64,000 bases of DNA from Clavibacter sp. B3I6. GTDB taxonomy: Bacteria; Actinomycetota; Actinomycetes; Actinomycetales; Microbacteriaceae. Of the stretch, positions 1 through 8,978 are shown in pieces. The stretch spans positions 1,550,001 to 1,614,000 of the forward strand of contig NZ_JAUSYL010000001.1 in the NCBI RefSeq assembly GCF_030816895.1. Reading direction: 5' to 3'. Below the pieces are notes generated by a model, which was not told where the DNA came from, did no database searches, and was given only the letters and a program-made list of their open reading frames with translations. The first letter of the stretch is position 1, and the number at the start of each line of letters is the position of its first letter. The translations under genes and the position numbers were made by a program.

Positions 1-412
1 TGTGGCCGGCCGCGGTCGGATCCGCGTCGCGCAGGAAGGCGCTGAGGCGCGAGACCTCCTCCTCCTCGCCGATGGCGGCGGCCGCGCGGCGGAGCGCGTA
101 GAGGGAGCGGAGGACGCCGCGGTTCGGCTCGTGGCTCCACGGCACGGGGCCCTGGCCCTTCCAGCCGGACTTCCGCAGGGAGTCGAGACCGCGGTGGTAG
201 CCGACGCGCGCGAACGCGTAGGAGGCGATGCGGTCGCCCTGGATGAAGGCCGTGTCCGCGAGCAGCGCCCAGACGAGCGACGACTGCGGGTGGTCGGCCG
301 CGATGGCGCCGAGGGTGTCGTGATCGCCGTCGGCGTTCGCGATGCGGGCGGCGACCTCGGGGTCGTCGGCCAGGCGCGTCTCGGGGACGCCGAGCAGGTT
401 CTCTCCAGTCAC
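1..412 (-). CDS. DUF3151 family protein, 3' end cut by window edge
   Basis: Read on the minus strand from a GTG at 412, the frame stays open for 137 codons to the window edge. It gives a hydrophilic, alanine-rich soluble protein starting VTGENLLGVPETRLADD, with the segments HPQSSLVWALLAD, SYAFARVGYHRGLD and WKGQGPVPWSHEPNRG. These are typical of the actinobacterial DUF3151 family of about 135-145 residues, so little more than the stop codon is missing. The family has no established biochemical role, and nothing in the neighbourhood suggests one. The upstream GGTAGGATCGA is a weak ribosome site, so the start is likely but not certain. Confidence 0.75.
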   Translation of the reverse strand, partial: MTGENLLGVPETRLADDPEVAARIANADGDHDTLGAIAADHPQSSLVWALLADTAFIQGDRIASYAFARVGYHRGLDSLRKSGWKGQGPVPWSHEPNRGVLRSLYALRRAAAAIGEEEEVSRLSAFLRDADPTAAGH

Positions 413-524
413 ACTCGATCCTACCGCGAGGGTCCGGCCGCTCCCGAGGGGGTCCGGGATCGAGCCCGCCGGCGTCGACATCGCCTGCCCGAGCGCGCGG
501 GAGGACGCGAGCCCCTCGGCGCGA

Positions 525-1403
525 TCAGCCCTCGAGCACGCGGAGGGCCGGATGCGCGTGCAGCGCATCCGGCCCGTGCGTCATGAGGACAGCGAGGGTC
601 GCCAGAGCGGGAGCCATGGGTCCGCTCAGCGACAAGGGCGACGCCGCGCCCTCGAACTCGAGCACGATGTGGAAGCGCCCCGGGTCCGGGTGGATGGCGC
701 TCACGGCGGCGTAGTCGAAGGACAGCCAGCCGCGACCGGCGACGTTGCACGCGATCCGCTGGTTGCTCGCGACGACCTGCACCCGCTGATGCTCGCGCCA
801 CTGCGTCGTCGCCTCGGCCTGCGCACGCGACCGGCTGATCGAGTTGCCGATCGCGCTGCCGATCAGCGCGCCGGCGACCCATGCCGGCCGTCCGAACGCG
901 TCCGTCCTCGAGGTCGTGTACGCGACGTCGGTCCCGAAGTACCGGGAGTACGTGAGCGGGCCGTCCAGGAAGAACCTCTCGCCGTCGCGCGGCACGACCG
1001 CCCAGACGGGGATCTCGGGGGGCAGCTCTCGGCGCGCCAATGCCGCCCGGAACCACCGGGCGTGATCCCACGCCCGCCGGTACGCCTCCTCGTGCTGCTG
1101 CGCCGCCCTCTCGCGGGTCGTCAGGTGCCCGTGCGAGCGGCGCCAAGCGCGGTAGACGCCGTGGCCGCGCCGGAGCGCGAGGATCGCCGCGACGACCGGG
1201 ACGACGAACGCGGAGAGGAGGAGCACCAGCGCGAGCAGCGTCCACCAGCTGAGGCCCTCCCCCTGCCTGCCGAGCTGGACGAACCACCCGCCGAGGAGGC
1301 CGAGCCCGAAGTAGCCGAGCGGTGCGCAGGCGAGCGGGATGATCCAGCTCCGGTGCCTTCTCCACCATGATCGCTCTGCTGTCCGGGCACCTCCGTGGTC
1401 CAT
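525..1403 (-). CDS. Hypothetical membrane protein, two N-terminal transmembrane helices
   Basis: The protein has 292 residues if it starts at the ATG at 1403, which has a strong GGGGGAGAAGG ribosome site just upstream; a longer frame exists but its extension has no such signal. Near residues 15-75 there are two hydrophobic segments (WIIPLACAPLGYFGLGLLGGW and LLALVLLLSAFVVPVVAAIL), followed by a basic, Arg/His-rich stretch and a soluble C-terminal domain. Around residues 165-185 a glycine-rich short hydrophobic patch (WVAGALIGSAIGNSI) looks like a re-entrant or glycine-zipper segment. I do not recognise the family. It is divergent from sbcDC and probably unrelated to it. Confidence 0.7.
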   Translation of the reverse strand: MDHGGARTAERSWWRRHRSWIIPLACAPLGYFGLGLLGGWFVQLGRQGEGLSWWTLLALVLLLSAFVVPVVAAILALRRGHGVYRAWRRSHGHLTTRERAAQQHEEAYRRAWDHARWFRAALARRELPPEIPVWAVVPRDGERFFLDGPLTYSRYFGTDVAYTTSRTDAFGRPAWVAGALIGSAIGNSISRSRAQAEATTQWREHQRVQVVASNQRIACNVAGRGWLSFDYAAVSAIHPDPGRFHIVLEFEGAASPLSLSGPMAPALATLAVLMTHGPDALHAHPALRVLEG

Positions 1404-1594
1404 GCCTTCTCCCCCTCGTGATGGCCAGCACCTGCGGGCCGAGGTGATCCTGCCAGGACCCGGCGACCCTGTGCAGATGCCCCCCCGGCCCTCCCGGTCG
1501 GACGCGTCCAACGGAGGGGCACCGCCGGCCCGGCCGTGTCGGCGCCCTCGGGTAGCGTGACGGGCACCGCCGCCAGCCCCGAGGAAGGACCCGC

Positions 1595-2752
1595 GTGCGC
1601 ATCCTCCACACGAGCGACTGGCACCTCGGGCGCACCCTCCACGGCGAGGACCTGCACGCGCACCACGCCGCCTTCCTCGACCACCTCGTGGACCTCGTGC
1701 GCGAGCGCGACGTGGACGTGGTGCTCGTCGCGGGCGACGTCTACGACCGCGCCGTGCCCGGGGTCCCGACGGTGCGGCTTCTCTCCGAGGCGCTCGGGCG
1801 GCTGAGCGCGCTCGCGACCGTCATCGTCACGCCCGGCAACCACGACTCGGCGGCCCGGCTCGGCTTCGCATCGGCGCTGCTGCGGGACGGGCTGCGGATC
1901 CTCGCGTCGACCGAGTCGCTCGACGTGCCGGTCGTGATCGACGACGCCGACGGGCCCGTCGCGTTCTACGGGGTGCCGTACCTCGACCCGGACGCCGTGC
2001 GCGCCGCGCTCGCCGCCGACGGCGCCCCTCCCCTGCCGCGCTCGCACGAGGCCGTGCTCGGCGCCGCGATGGACCGGGTGCGGGCGGACGCCGCCGGACG
2101 CCCGGACGCGCGCGTCGTGGTCGTCGCGCACGCGTTCGTCACGGGGGCGGAGCCCAGCGAGAGCGAGCGGGACATCCGGGTCGGCGGGTTCGACCAGGTG
2201 CCGGCGTCGGCGTTCCACGGGGCCGACTACGTGGCGCTCGGGCACCTGCACGGCGCGCAGGAGGTGCGGGCGGAGCGGCCGCGGATCCGGTACTCCGGCT
2301 CGCCGCTCGCGTTCTCGTTCGGGGAGCGGCGGCAGCGGAAGTCGAGCGCGCTCGTGGAGCTGGCGGGCGACGGATCCACGTCGGTCGAGCTGATCGACGC
2401 GCCCGTGCCGCGGCGGCTGGCCGAGGTCACGGGCTCGCTCGCCGAGATCGTCGACGGGCGGCACGCCGACCTCGCCGACGCCTGGGTGCGCGTGCACGTC
2501 ACCGATCCCGTGCACCCGCCGCACCTCGTGGCGCGCGTGCGGGAGGCGCTGCCGCACGCGCTCGTCGTGCTGCACGAGCCCGAGGGCCGCGTCGAGGGCG
2601 TGCGGTCGCGCGTGGTCGACGCCACCACGGATCCGCTCGAGGTCACGGCCGACTTCGTCGCGTACGCGACCGGGGCGCCGCCCACGGAGCCCGAGTCGCT
2701 CGTGCTCCGCCAGGCCTACGAGCAGGCGCTGGCCGCGGACCGGAGCGCCTGA
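1595..2752 (+). CDS. sbcD: SbcD, nuclease subunit of the SbcCD DNA repair complex
   Basis: This 385-residue calcineurin-like phosphoesterase is the Mre11-type nuclease that, with SbcC, trims DNA hairpins and double-strand ends. The di-metal motifs are in order: HTSDWHLG at the N-terminus, VAGDVYDR, TPGNHDS and the C-terminal LGHLHGAQ. Length matches actinobacterial SbcD. It starts at a GTG at 1595 behind GAGGAAGGA. A TAGCGT hexamer near 1555 could be its -10 box. The stop overlaps the sbcC start by one base (TGATG), so the two subunits are translationally coupled. Confidence 0.97.
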   Translation: MRILHTSDWHLGRTLHGEDLHAHHAAFLDHLVDLVRERDVDVVLVAGDVYDRAVPGVPTVRLLSEALGRLSALATVIVTPGNHDSAARLGFASALLRDGLRILASTESLDVPVVIDDADGPVAFYGVPYLDPDAVRAALAADGAPPLPRSHEAVLGAAMDRVRADAAGRPDARVVVVAHAFVTGAEPSESERDIRVGGFDQVPASAFHGADYVALGHLHGAQEVRAERPRIRYSGSPLAFSFGERRQRKSSALVELAGDGSTSVELIDAPVPRRLAEVTGSLAEIVDGRHADLADAWVRVHVTDPVHPPHLVARVREALPHALVVLHEPEGRVEGVRSRVVDATTDPLEVTADFVAYATGAPPTEPESLVLRQAYEQALAADRSA

Positions 2753-5700
2753 TGGACCTGCACCGCCTCACCCTCCAGGCCATCGGCCCGTTCGCCGGCG
2801 CGCACGTCATCGACTTCGCCGAGCTCGGGCGCTCGGGGCTGTTCCTCCTCGAGGGGCCCACCGGATCCGGCAAGTCCACGCTCATCGACGCCGTCGTCTT
2901 CGCGCTGTACGGGTCGCTCGCGAGCGACGGGTCGAGCCGCGACCGCCTGCACAGCCACCACGCGGCGCCCGGCGTGGAGCCGTACGTGGAGCTCGTCTTC
3001 GAGACGGCCGCGGGGATCCACCGGGTGCGCCGGAGCCCGCAGCACCAGCGGCCCAAGGCGCGCGGCACGGGCACCACGAACCAGAACGCGACCGCGACGC
3101 TCATCCGGCTGTCGTCGCCGGACGCCGACGCCGGCGAGGTCGTCGGCACCAGCACGCAGGAGGTGGGCACGGAGATCGCGCGCGTCGTCGGGCTGACCCG
3201 CGCGCAGTTCGTGCAGACCGTCGTGCTGCCGCAGGGCGAGTTCGCCGAGTTCCTGCGCTCCACGGGCGAGCAGCGGCGGCTCGTGCTGCAGTCGCTGTTC
3301 GGCACGGCCTTGTACGAGCGGACCGCGAAGCAGCTCACCGAGATGCGCACGGCCGCGAAGCAGCGCACCGACGCCGCGGACGCCAGGGTCGCGGAGGCGC
3401 TCACCGGGCTCCGCGAGGCGACGCGGGTGGACGCGCTGGAGATCGCGGACGCCCCTGACACCGTGCGGCTGCTGGCCGAGCTGGCGGACGCCTCCGAGGA
3501 CGCGCGCGAGGACGACGAGCGGATCCGGCGCGACGCGGCCGCCGGCCTCGCCGACGCCGAGCGCGTGACCCGGGCGCTCGCGCGGCGACGCGCCCTGATG
3601 GAGCGCGAGGAGGCCCTGCGGGACGCGGCGGCGGAGATCGCGGATCTGGCCGAGCGCGTGGAGGAGGCGCGGCGCGCGGCGTCGGTCGCCGGCCCGCTGG
3701 CGGCGCGCGACCGGGCGGAGGCGGCGCGATCCGCGGCCGCCGACGCCGACGCCGACGCCCGGGTCGCCTGCCGCGCGGAGCGGCCCGCCCTCGCCGACGC
3801 GACCGCGGCCTCGCTGGCCGACCGGCGCGACGCCCTGGTGGCGGAGCTCACGACGCTGGCCGACGCCGCGGAGCGTGAGCGCGGGCTGCCGCGCCGCCGG
3901 GCCGAGGTGCGTGCCGCCGAGGAGGCGGTCGCGGCCCGCGAGGCGACGGCGGACGCGGCCGAGGCGGCGCTCGCGGAGCGGCCGGCCGGGCGGATCCCGC
4001 GGGTGGAGGCGCGCGATGCCGCCGCGTCCGCCGCGGGCGGGGTCGACGCGGCGGGCACGGCCCTCGCGGAGGCGCAGGCGATCCGGCGGCGCGTGACGGA
4101 GCTGCGGGAGCTCGACGCGCGGAAACTCGCCGCCCGCGCCGCCGTCGACGCGCGCTCCGCCGAGGCGACGGCCGCCGTGCGGCACGAGGCGGAGCTGCGG
4201 GAGCGGAAGATCCGGGGGCTCGCGGGCGAGCTGGCGCGGGAGCTGCGGGACGGCGATCCCTGCCCGGTGTGCGGCGCGCTCGACCACCCGCTGCCCGCCC
4301 CGAGCGCGCCCGGGCACCCGGACGACGACGAGATCGAGGCGGCGGCGGAGGCCCGCGCACGGGCCGAGCGGGCGCAGGGCGACGCGGTCGCGGCGCTGTC
4401 CGCGGAGACCGCGCGGCACGAGGTGCAGGCGGCCGCGCTCGACGGGATCACCGCGGAGTCCGCCGACGCGGCGGTCGCCGACCGCCGCGCGCGCCTGGCC
4501 GACGCCGAGGCGGCCGGGGGTGCGCTCCGCACGGCCGAGGCGGCGCTCGTCGCGCACGACGCGGAGACGGAGCGGATCCGGGCGCGCCGCGACGACGCCC
4601 GCGCCGCGCTGTCCGGGCTGCGCGAGCGCGTGATCCGGGCCCGCGAGCTCCGCGCGGAGGACGAGGCGGCGGTGCGCGCGGTCCTCGCCGCCGAGGACGC
4701 GGACGAGGCCGAGGCCGAGGCCGAGGTCGAGGTCGAGGCAGAGGCCGCCGACGATGACAGTGACGCCGCCGATGGCGCGCCCTCCCGCGTCGCGGCGCTC
4801 GTCGCCGATCGGGCCGACGAGCGCGCCCTCGTGGAGCGCCTCATCGCCCTCGCCACGACCCGCGAACGCACGGCCGCCGACGCCGCGGCGCGCGCGGTCG
4901 AGCTCGCGCAGGCGCTGGCCGACCGGTCCTTCGCCACGGAGGAGCAGGCGCGCGCGGCCGCCCTGCCCGCCGCCGAGCTCGACGCCCGCGCACGCCGCGT
5001 CGCCGCCCACGAGCGCGAGCAGGCCGTCGTCGCGGAGGGGCTGGTGGATCCCGAGGTCGCGTCGCTGACGGGCGCCGAGGACGCGGATCCCGAGGCCGCC
5101 CGCACCGCCCTCGACGCCGCCCAGGCCGCCGCGCGCGCGAGCGCCGAGCGCGCCGCCCGGGCCCGCGACCGCGCCGACCGCAGCGCGTCCGCCCTGGCCC
5201 GGCACGACGCCGCCCGCCGTGAGAGCGCGCAGGCGGGCGACCGGGCGCGCGCCGCGATCCGCATGTCCGACGTCGCGAACGCGACCACCCCCGAGAACAG
5301 CCGCGGCGTCACGCTCGGCACGTACGTGCTCCTGCGCCGCTTCGAGGACGTCGTACGGGCCGCGAACGCGCGCCTCCGGACCATGTCGAGCGGCCGCTAC
5401 GAGCTGGAGGTGAGCGAGGAGCGGGAGGCCACGAGCCGGTCGCGGAAGACGGGTCTCGCCCTGCAGATCCGCGACCACGTCGTCGACCGCGTGCGCGAGC
5501 CCGCCAGCTTCTCCGGCGGCGAGACGTTCTACGCGTCGCTCAGCCTCGCGCTCGGCCTCGCCGACGTGGTCCAGGCGGAGGCGGGCGGCCTGCAGCTCGG
5601 CACGCTCTTCGTCGACGAGGGCTTCGGCACGCTGGATCCGGAGACGCTCGACGCCGTCATGTCCGAGCTCGGGCGGCTGTCGTCCGACGGCCGCACGGTG

Positions 5701-5814
5701 GGCATCGTGAGCCACGTCGAGGAGCTCAAGCAGCGCGTCGCGGACCGGATCGAGGTGCGGCGGCGCGCGGACGGGTCGTCGACCCTCACCTCGACGGTGA
5801 CCGACCCGGCCTGA
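2752..5814 (+). CDS. sbcC: SbcC, SMC-like ATPase subunit of SbcCD
   Basis: A 1020-residue Rad50-like ATPase that drives the SbcD nuclease. The Walker A motif GPTGSGKST lies near residues 36-44. Two very long Ala/Glu/Arg coiled-coil arms flank a zinc hook CPVC at residues 504-507. The ABC signature (SFSGGET) and Walker B with D-loop (FVDEGFGTLD) lie near the C-terminus. The second arm contains a Glu-Ala/Glu-Val hexanucleotide repeat (about 4705-4746) followed by an acidic stretch, which may make arm length variable between strains. Cotranscribed with sbcD. The alanine-rich composition generates long open frames on the opposite strand that are not genes. Confidence 0.97.
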   Translation: MDLHRLTLQAIGPFAGAHVIDFAELGRSGLFLLEGPTGSGKSTLIDAVVFALYGSLASDGSSRDRLHSHHAAPGVEPYVELVFETAAGIHRVRRSPQHQRPKARGTGTTNQNATATLIRLSSPDADAGEVVGTSTQEVGTEIARVVGLTRAQFVQTVVLPQGEFAEFLRSTGEQRRLVLQSLFGTALYERTAKQLTEMRTAAKQRTDAADARVAEALTGLREATRVDALEIADAPDTVRLLAELADASEDAREDDERIRRDAAAGLADAERVTRALARRRALMEREEALRDAAAEIADLAERVEEARRAASVAGPLAARDRAEAARSAAADADADARVACRAERPALADATAASLADRRDALVAELTTLADAAERERGLPRRRAEVRAAEEAVAAREATADAAEAALAERPAGRIPRVEARDAAASAAGGVDAAGTALAEAQAIRRRVTELRELDARKLAARAAVDARSAEATAAVRHEAELRERKIRGLAGELARELRDGDPCPVCGALDHPLPAPSAPGHPDDDEIEAAAEARARAERAQGDAVAALSAETARHEVQAAALDGITAESADAAVADRRARLADAEAAGGALRTAEAALVAHDAETERIRARRDDARAALSGLRERVIRARELRAEDEAAVRAVLAAEDADEAEAEAEVEVEAEAADDDSDAADGAPSRVAALVADRADERALVERLIALATTRERTAADAAARAVELAQALADRSFATEEQARAAALPAAELDARARRVAAHEREQAVVAEGLVDPEVASLTGAEDADPEAARTALDAAQAAARASAERAARARDRADRSASALARHDAARRESAQAGDRARAAIRMSDVANATTPENSRGVTLGTYVLLRRFEDVVRAANARLRTMSSGRYELEVSEEREATSRSRKTGLALQIRDHVVDRVREPASFSGGETFYASLSLALGLADVVQAEAGGLQLGTLFVDEGFGTLDPETLDAVMSELGRLSSDGRTVGIVSHVEELKQRVADRIEVRRRADGSSTLTSTVTDPA

Positions 5815-5883
5815 CGCCGGGGGTGCCGGGCCGCGCGGATCCGCCGGGCCACTCGGATCCGCCGACCCGACTGCCGCGCGGGA

Positions 5884-6087
5884 TCAGCTGAAGGGGTCGC
5901 GCCGCTTGGCCGCGAGGTGCCGCCGCCAGTAGAAGGTCGCACCGCCGCCGAGGCCCGCGGCGAGGACGAACGCGACGACGCCCACCGCGCCGAGGCCGCC
6001 GCCGGTCTGCACGGTGACGACGCCGAGGGCGACCATCACGAGGCACGAGCGCAGCAGGATGAAGGCCAGGGACCGGTCGCTCGTCAT
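5884..6087 (-). CDS. Small two-helix membrane protein, hypothetical
   Basis: A 67-residue protein starting MTSDRSLAFILLRSCL with two hydrophobic segments (residues about 8-28 and 33-52) and a basic tail (YWRRHLAAKRRDPFS), so it should sit in the cytoplasmic membrane with the tail inside. It converges with sbcC. No family recognised. Support comes from its composition, membrane topology and clean start. Confidence 0.6.
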   Translation of the reverse strand: MTSDRSLAFILLRSCLVMVALGVVTVQTGGGLGAVGVVAFVLAAGLGGGATFYWRRHLAAKRRDPFS

Positions 6088-6380
6088 GCGGCGCCTCTCG
6101 GATGTGTGCGGGGATGGGCGATGCCGAGCCTAGGCGGCCCGGCCGAGCGGATCCGGAGTGCGGGAGCGCTCTCTCACACCCGGCCGGCCAGCGGAGCGCA
6201 AGCCCTCGGGGGACCTTCGTTCGCATACCGGCTATCCGCTGAGCGTCGCCCCGCCCGGCCGCGCGCCCGCGCCGAAGCACCTGCCACCTCCGGGGAACGG
6301 CCGGAGGCCGCCTCTCTCGGGAGCACCATGCATGATGAGCGGGAGGGCGGACACGACCGACGCCCGGAGAACACAGGACC

Positions 6381-7478
6381 ATGACGACCACGCCGACCCC
6401 CATCAGGACGAGGGACTCCTCGCGCCCGTCGGGCACGCCGACCCCCGATCCCCTCGACGAGGACGGGACCGACGGGACCCCCGCGACCACGCCCGCCGCC
6501 GCCCTGTCACCCGACGAGGCCGCCGCCGCCGCCCTCGACGCGCCGTTCCTCCGCAGCGTCTTCTCCGGCGACGACACCGACGAGGCATCGGCGCGGTTCG
6601 CGCCCGTGCTCGAGGGGATGCGCTTCGCCCGCGACCGCCGGTCGGACTTCTCCTACCGGTACGCGACCCTCGGCAGCGAGCGCGTCTCCCTCCGCACCTT
6701 CCGGTCCGCCGGTCCGCACTGGGCCGACGGCGCCCGGATGTCGGAGCACGTCGTCACGTGGTTCCTCGAGGGCCGGATCACGGTGGATCGCGGTTCGCGC
6801 GCGTTCTCGAACCAGGGCCAGCTCCCGTTCCTCCTCCCGACGGGCCGCCCCTTCCCGTACACGGCGACCGCGACGCGCCAGAACTGCGTGCACCTCGACG
6901 CCGGCTTCCTCGAGCAGACCGCCACCGAGTTCCACCACGGACCCGCGCGGCCGATCCTGTTCGAGAACCGCCGGGTGCCGAGCGCCGAGACGGCCGCCGT
7001 GTGGCGTCGCGCGCTCGCCGCATCCGCCCCCGTCATCACGGATCCCGACGCCTCCCCGCTGCTGCGCCTCGAGGCCGACCTCGCGCTCGCCCGGGCGACC
7101 CTGCGCCTCTTCCCGTGGGACGACGTGGACCTGCCGGACGAGCTGCGCGCGCCGCGCATGGCCCACATCCGCGTGGCCGTCGAGTACCTGCACCACAACG
7201 CGCACCTGCCGATCACGCCCGCCGAGGCCGCGGGCGCCGCCGGCATCTCCACCCGGGTCCTTCAGCTCGCGCTCCGCCGCCACCACGGGCAGACGCCCAC
7301 TGAGTACCTGCGGGGGATCCGCCTCCGCCGCGTGCGCGCGCAGCTGCGGGACGCGGAGCCCACCGCCACCACCGTGCGGAGCATCGCCGAGCGATGGGGC
7401 TTCGCGCACCTCGGCCGCTTCGCGGCGACGTACGCGCAGGCCTTCGGCGAGCTGCCGAGCGAGACCCTCCGCAGCTGA
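6381..7478 (+). CDS. AraC family transcriptional regulator
   Basis: A 365-residue regulator. The first about 65 residues are a Thr/Pro/Asp/Ala-rich linker of low complexity. The middle (about 70-250) resembles the AraC ligand/dimerisation region. The C-terminal about 100 residues contain a double helix-turn-helix: AEAAGAAGISTRVLQLALRR, then TVRSIAERWGFAHLGRFAATY with the conserved GF..LGRF..Y signature of the second helix pair. The ligand is unknown. The nearest downstream gene is a secreted protein about 200 bases away, a possible target. The start ATG follows CCCGGAGAACACAGGACC. Confidence 0.9.
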   Translation: MTTTPTPIRTRDSSRPSGTPTPDPLDEDGTDGTPATTPAAALSPDEAAAAALDAPFLRSVFSGDDTDEASARFAPVLEGMRFARDRRSDFSYRYATLGSERVSLRTFRSAGPHWADGARMSEHVVTWFLEGRITVDRGSRAFSNQGQLPFLLPTGRPFPYTATATRQNCVHLDAGFLEQTATEFHHGPARPILFENRRVPSAETAAVWRRALAASAPVITDPDASPLLRLEADLALARATLRLFPWDDVDLPDELRAPRMAHIRVAVEYLHHNAHLPITPAEAAGAAGISTRVLQLALRRHHGQTPTEYLRGIRLRRVRAQLRDAEPTATTVRSIAERWGFAHLGRFAATYAQAFGELPSETLRS

Positions 7479-7682
7479 CCCGAGCTCACCCGCCGCACCT
7501 GCAGGACGGGCAGCGTGCCCGCCCCGTGCGCGGGGAGTCGGGGTACCGGAGACCCGAGAGCCGCGCGCCCGAGCCGCCATGACGCGTGCTCGACCGACCT
7601 GTGCAGGAGCTGAACGAGCAGCGCCGTCACCGGCGAGCCTGACCCCGGAGGTGATGGTCATCTCCAGGACAGGAGAACCACC

Positions 7683-8198
7683 ATGTTCCGAACACAGCAG
7701 CCCTCTCGCGGCGCCACCGCCCGGCCGTCCTCCGCACCCGCCCCTCGAGCCCGCCATCGCGCGACCCTGCTCGCCGCGTCGCTCGTCACCACGGCGGCGC
7801 TCGTCGCCGGCGGCACCGTGAGCGCACAGGCGACCGAGGCGCATCATCACGTCGCCGCGAGCCAGCAGCACGTGGTGCCCGCGGCATCGCGCGCGCTCGA
7901 CCTGCCCAGCGGTCAGACGACGGCCGACCCCGCCATCGACCCGCTGCGGACGAGCGCCTTCAAGCTGGGCTTCAACTTCAAGGACCTCGTCTACGTCATC
8001 CTCACCCACGACGAGCAGGAGGTGATCCTCGCGGCGCTGGCGACGGGCGCGGCCGGGGCCATCTGCGGACGCCTGCGCGCCTTCTGCGGGAGCGTGCGCA
8101 AGTTCGTCTTCGAGCAGGTGATCAGCGCCGTCGGGACCCCCTGCGCCGGCGACTGGAAGTACGACCTGCTCATCCCCACCCGATCGCACTGCATGTGA
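7683..8198 (+). CDS. Secreted small cysteine-containing protein, unknown function
   Basis: A 171-residue precursor. A long basic N-region is followed by a hydrophobic core (LLAASLVTTAALVAGGTV) and a plausible signal-peptidase site after SAQA near residue 50. The mature part is about 120 residues, with a His-rich start (EAHHHVAA), a hydrophobic Ala/Gly helix (VILAALATGAAGAICGRL) and four cysteines: a CX6C pair, then TPC, and HC immediately before the final Met. The spacing suggests two disulfides. The gene has a good site (GACAGGAGAACCACC ATG). I recognise no family; a secreted effector or bacteriocin-like role is only a guess from size, cysteines and the amphipathic helix. Confidence 0.7.
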   Translation: MFRTQQPSRGATARPSSAPAPRARHRATLLAASLVTTAALVAGGTVSAQATEAHHHVAASQQHVVPAASRALDLPSGQTTADPAIDPLRTSAFKLGFNFKDLVYVILTHDEQEVILAALATGAAGAICGRLRAFCGSVRKFVFEQVISAVGTPCAGDWKYDLLIPTRSHCM

Positions 8199-8270
8199 CG
8201 GGCACGCCGGGGCGTCCGGGCACTCCCCGGCGCCCCGGCCGCGGGATCGCGTGATCCGCTCCTCCCGATG

Positions 8271-8300
8271 TTGCACACTGGTGTGCAGGATCGCTATCCT
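8271..8300 (+). promoter_or_regulatory. Leaderless promoter with embedded TetR operator
   Basis: TTGCAC (8271-8276), an 18-base spacer and TATCCT (8295-8300) form a good sigma-70-like promoter. The ATG of the TetR gene follows 6 bases later, so transcription should start at or next to the A of the start codon. A perfect inverted repeat, TGCACAC-TG-GTGTGCA (8272-8287), overlaps the -35 box and spacer. The placement fits autorepression of the TetR-YhgE cassette. Confidence 0.7.
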
Positions 8301-8306
8301 GGTGGC

Positions 8307-8978
8307 ATGACCTCCCTCGCCTCCGCACGCGCGCCCCGCAGGGACGCCGCGAGCAACCGCCAGGCCCTCCTCGCCGCCGCGGTCGTCGCGCTCGACCGCG
8401 ACCCGGACGCCTCCCTCGAGACCATCGCCGGCGTCGCCGGCCTCAGCCGCCGCGCCGTCTACGGGCACTTCGCGACGCGCGACGACCTCGTCCGCGAGGT
8501 GCTGCAGCGCGGCGCCCGGCGCATCGTCGAGTCGCTCGCCGGCATCACCCACGCCGACAGCCGGGTCCACGTCGCCCTCATCGGCGCGCGGCTCTGGGCC
8601 GAGGTCGAGCAGGTGCGCGTGATGGCGCGGGTCGCCGTGCGCGGGCCGCTCGCGCGCGAGGTCGCGGCCGAGCTCGCGCCGCTCCGCGCCGAGCTGCTGC
8701 GGGTCGTCGAGCGCGGCATCGCCGCGGGCGAGCTGCGCGGCGACATGCCGGCACCGACCCTCGCGCGCCTCGTCGAGGGCGGCGCGCTCGCGGTGCTCGA
8801 CGAGGCCACGCGCAGCGACATCGGCCGCGCGGAGGGGCACACGCTCGTGATCCTCACCTCCCTCGCCCTCTGCGGGCTCGACTGGCGCGCGGCCGGCGAC
8901 CTCATCGCCGCCACCCCGGAGCTGCGCGAGGCCGCGCCCCGCGTGACGTCGGCGCCCGCGCGGGAGGCGGGCCGATGA
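8307..8978 (+). CDS. TetR family regulator of the YhgE cassette
   Basis: A 223-residue regulator if it starts at the ATG at 8307. The DNA-binding region is typical TetR: SNRQALLAAAVVALDRD, then SLETIAGVAGLSRRAVYGHFATRDDL, followed by an all-helical ligand domain. An in-frame ATG 13 codons upstream lies inside the operator palindrome and before the -10 box, so I reject it. The stop overlaps the next start (ATGA). First gene of a three-gene operon, and probably represses it through the palindrome at 8272-8287. Confidence 0.92.
   Translation: MTSLASARAPRRDAASNRQALLAAAVVALDRDPDASLETIAGVAGLSRRAVYGHFATRDDLVREVLQRGARRIVESLAGITHADSRVHVALIGARLWAEVEQVRVMARVAVRGPLAREVAAELAPLRAELLRVVERGIAAGELRGDMPAPTLARLVEGGALAVLDEATRSDIGRAEGHTLVILTSLALCGLDWRAAGDLIAATPELREAAPRVTSAPAREAGR

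Noticed and set aside
2716..5715. Very long open frame (999 codons) on the minus strand opposite sbcC
   Set aside because: It is a by-product of the GC-rich third positions of sbcC; composition is Arg/Gly/Val-rich without domains, and SbcC is certain on the other strand.
6507..8840. 777-codon minus-strand frame opposite the AraC, secreted protein and TetR genes
   Set aside because: It crosses three well supported plus-strand genes and their gaps, with no start signal or motif of its own.
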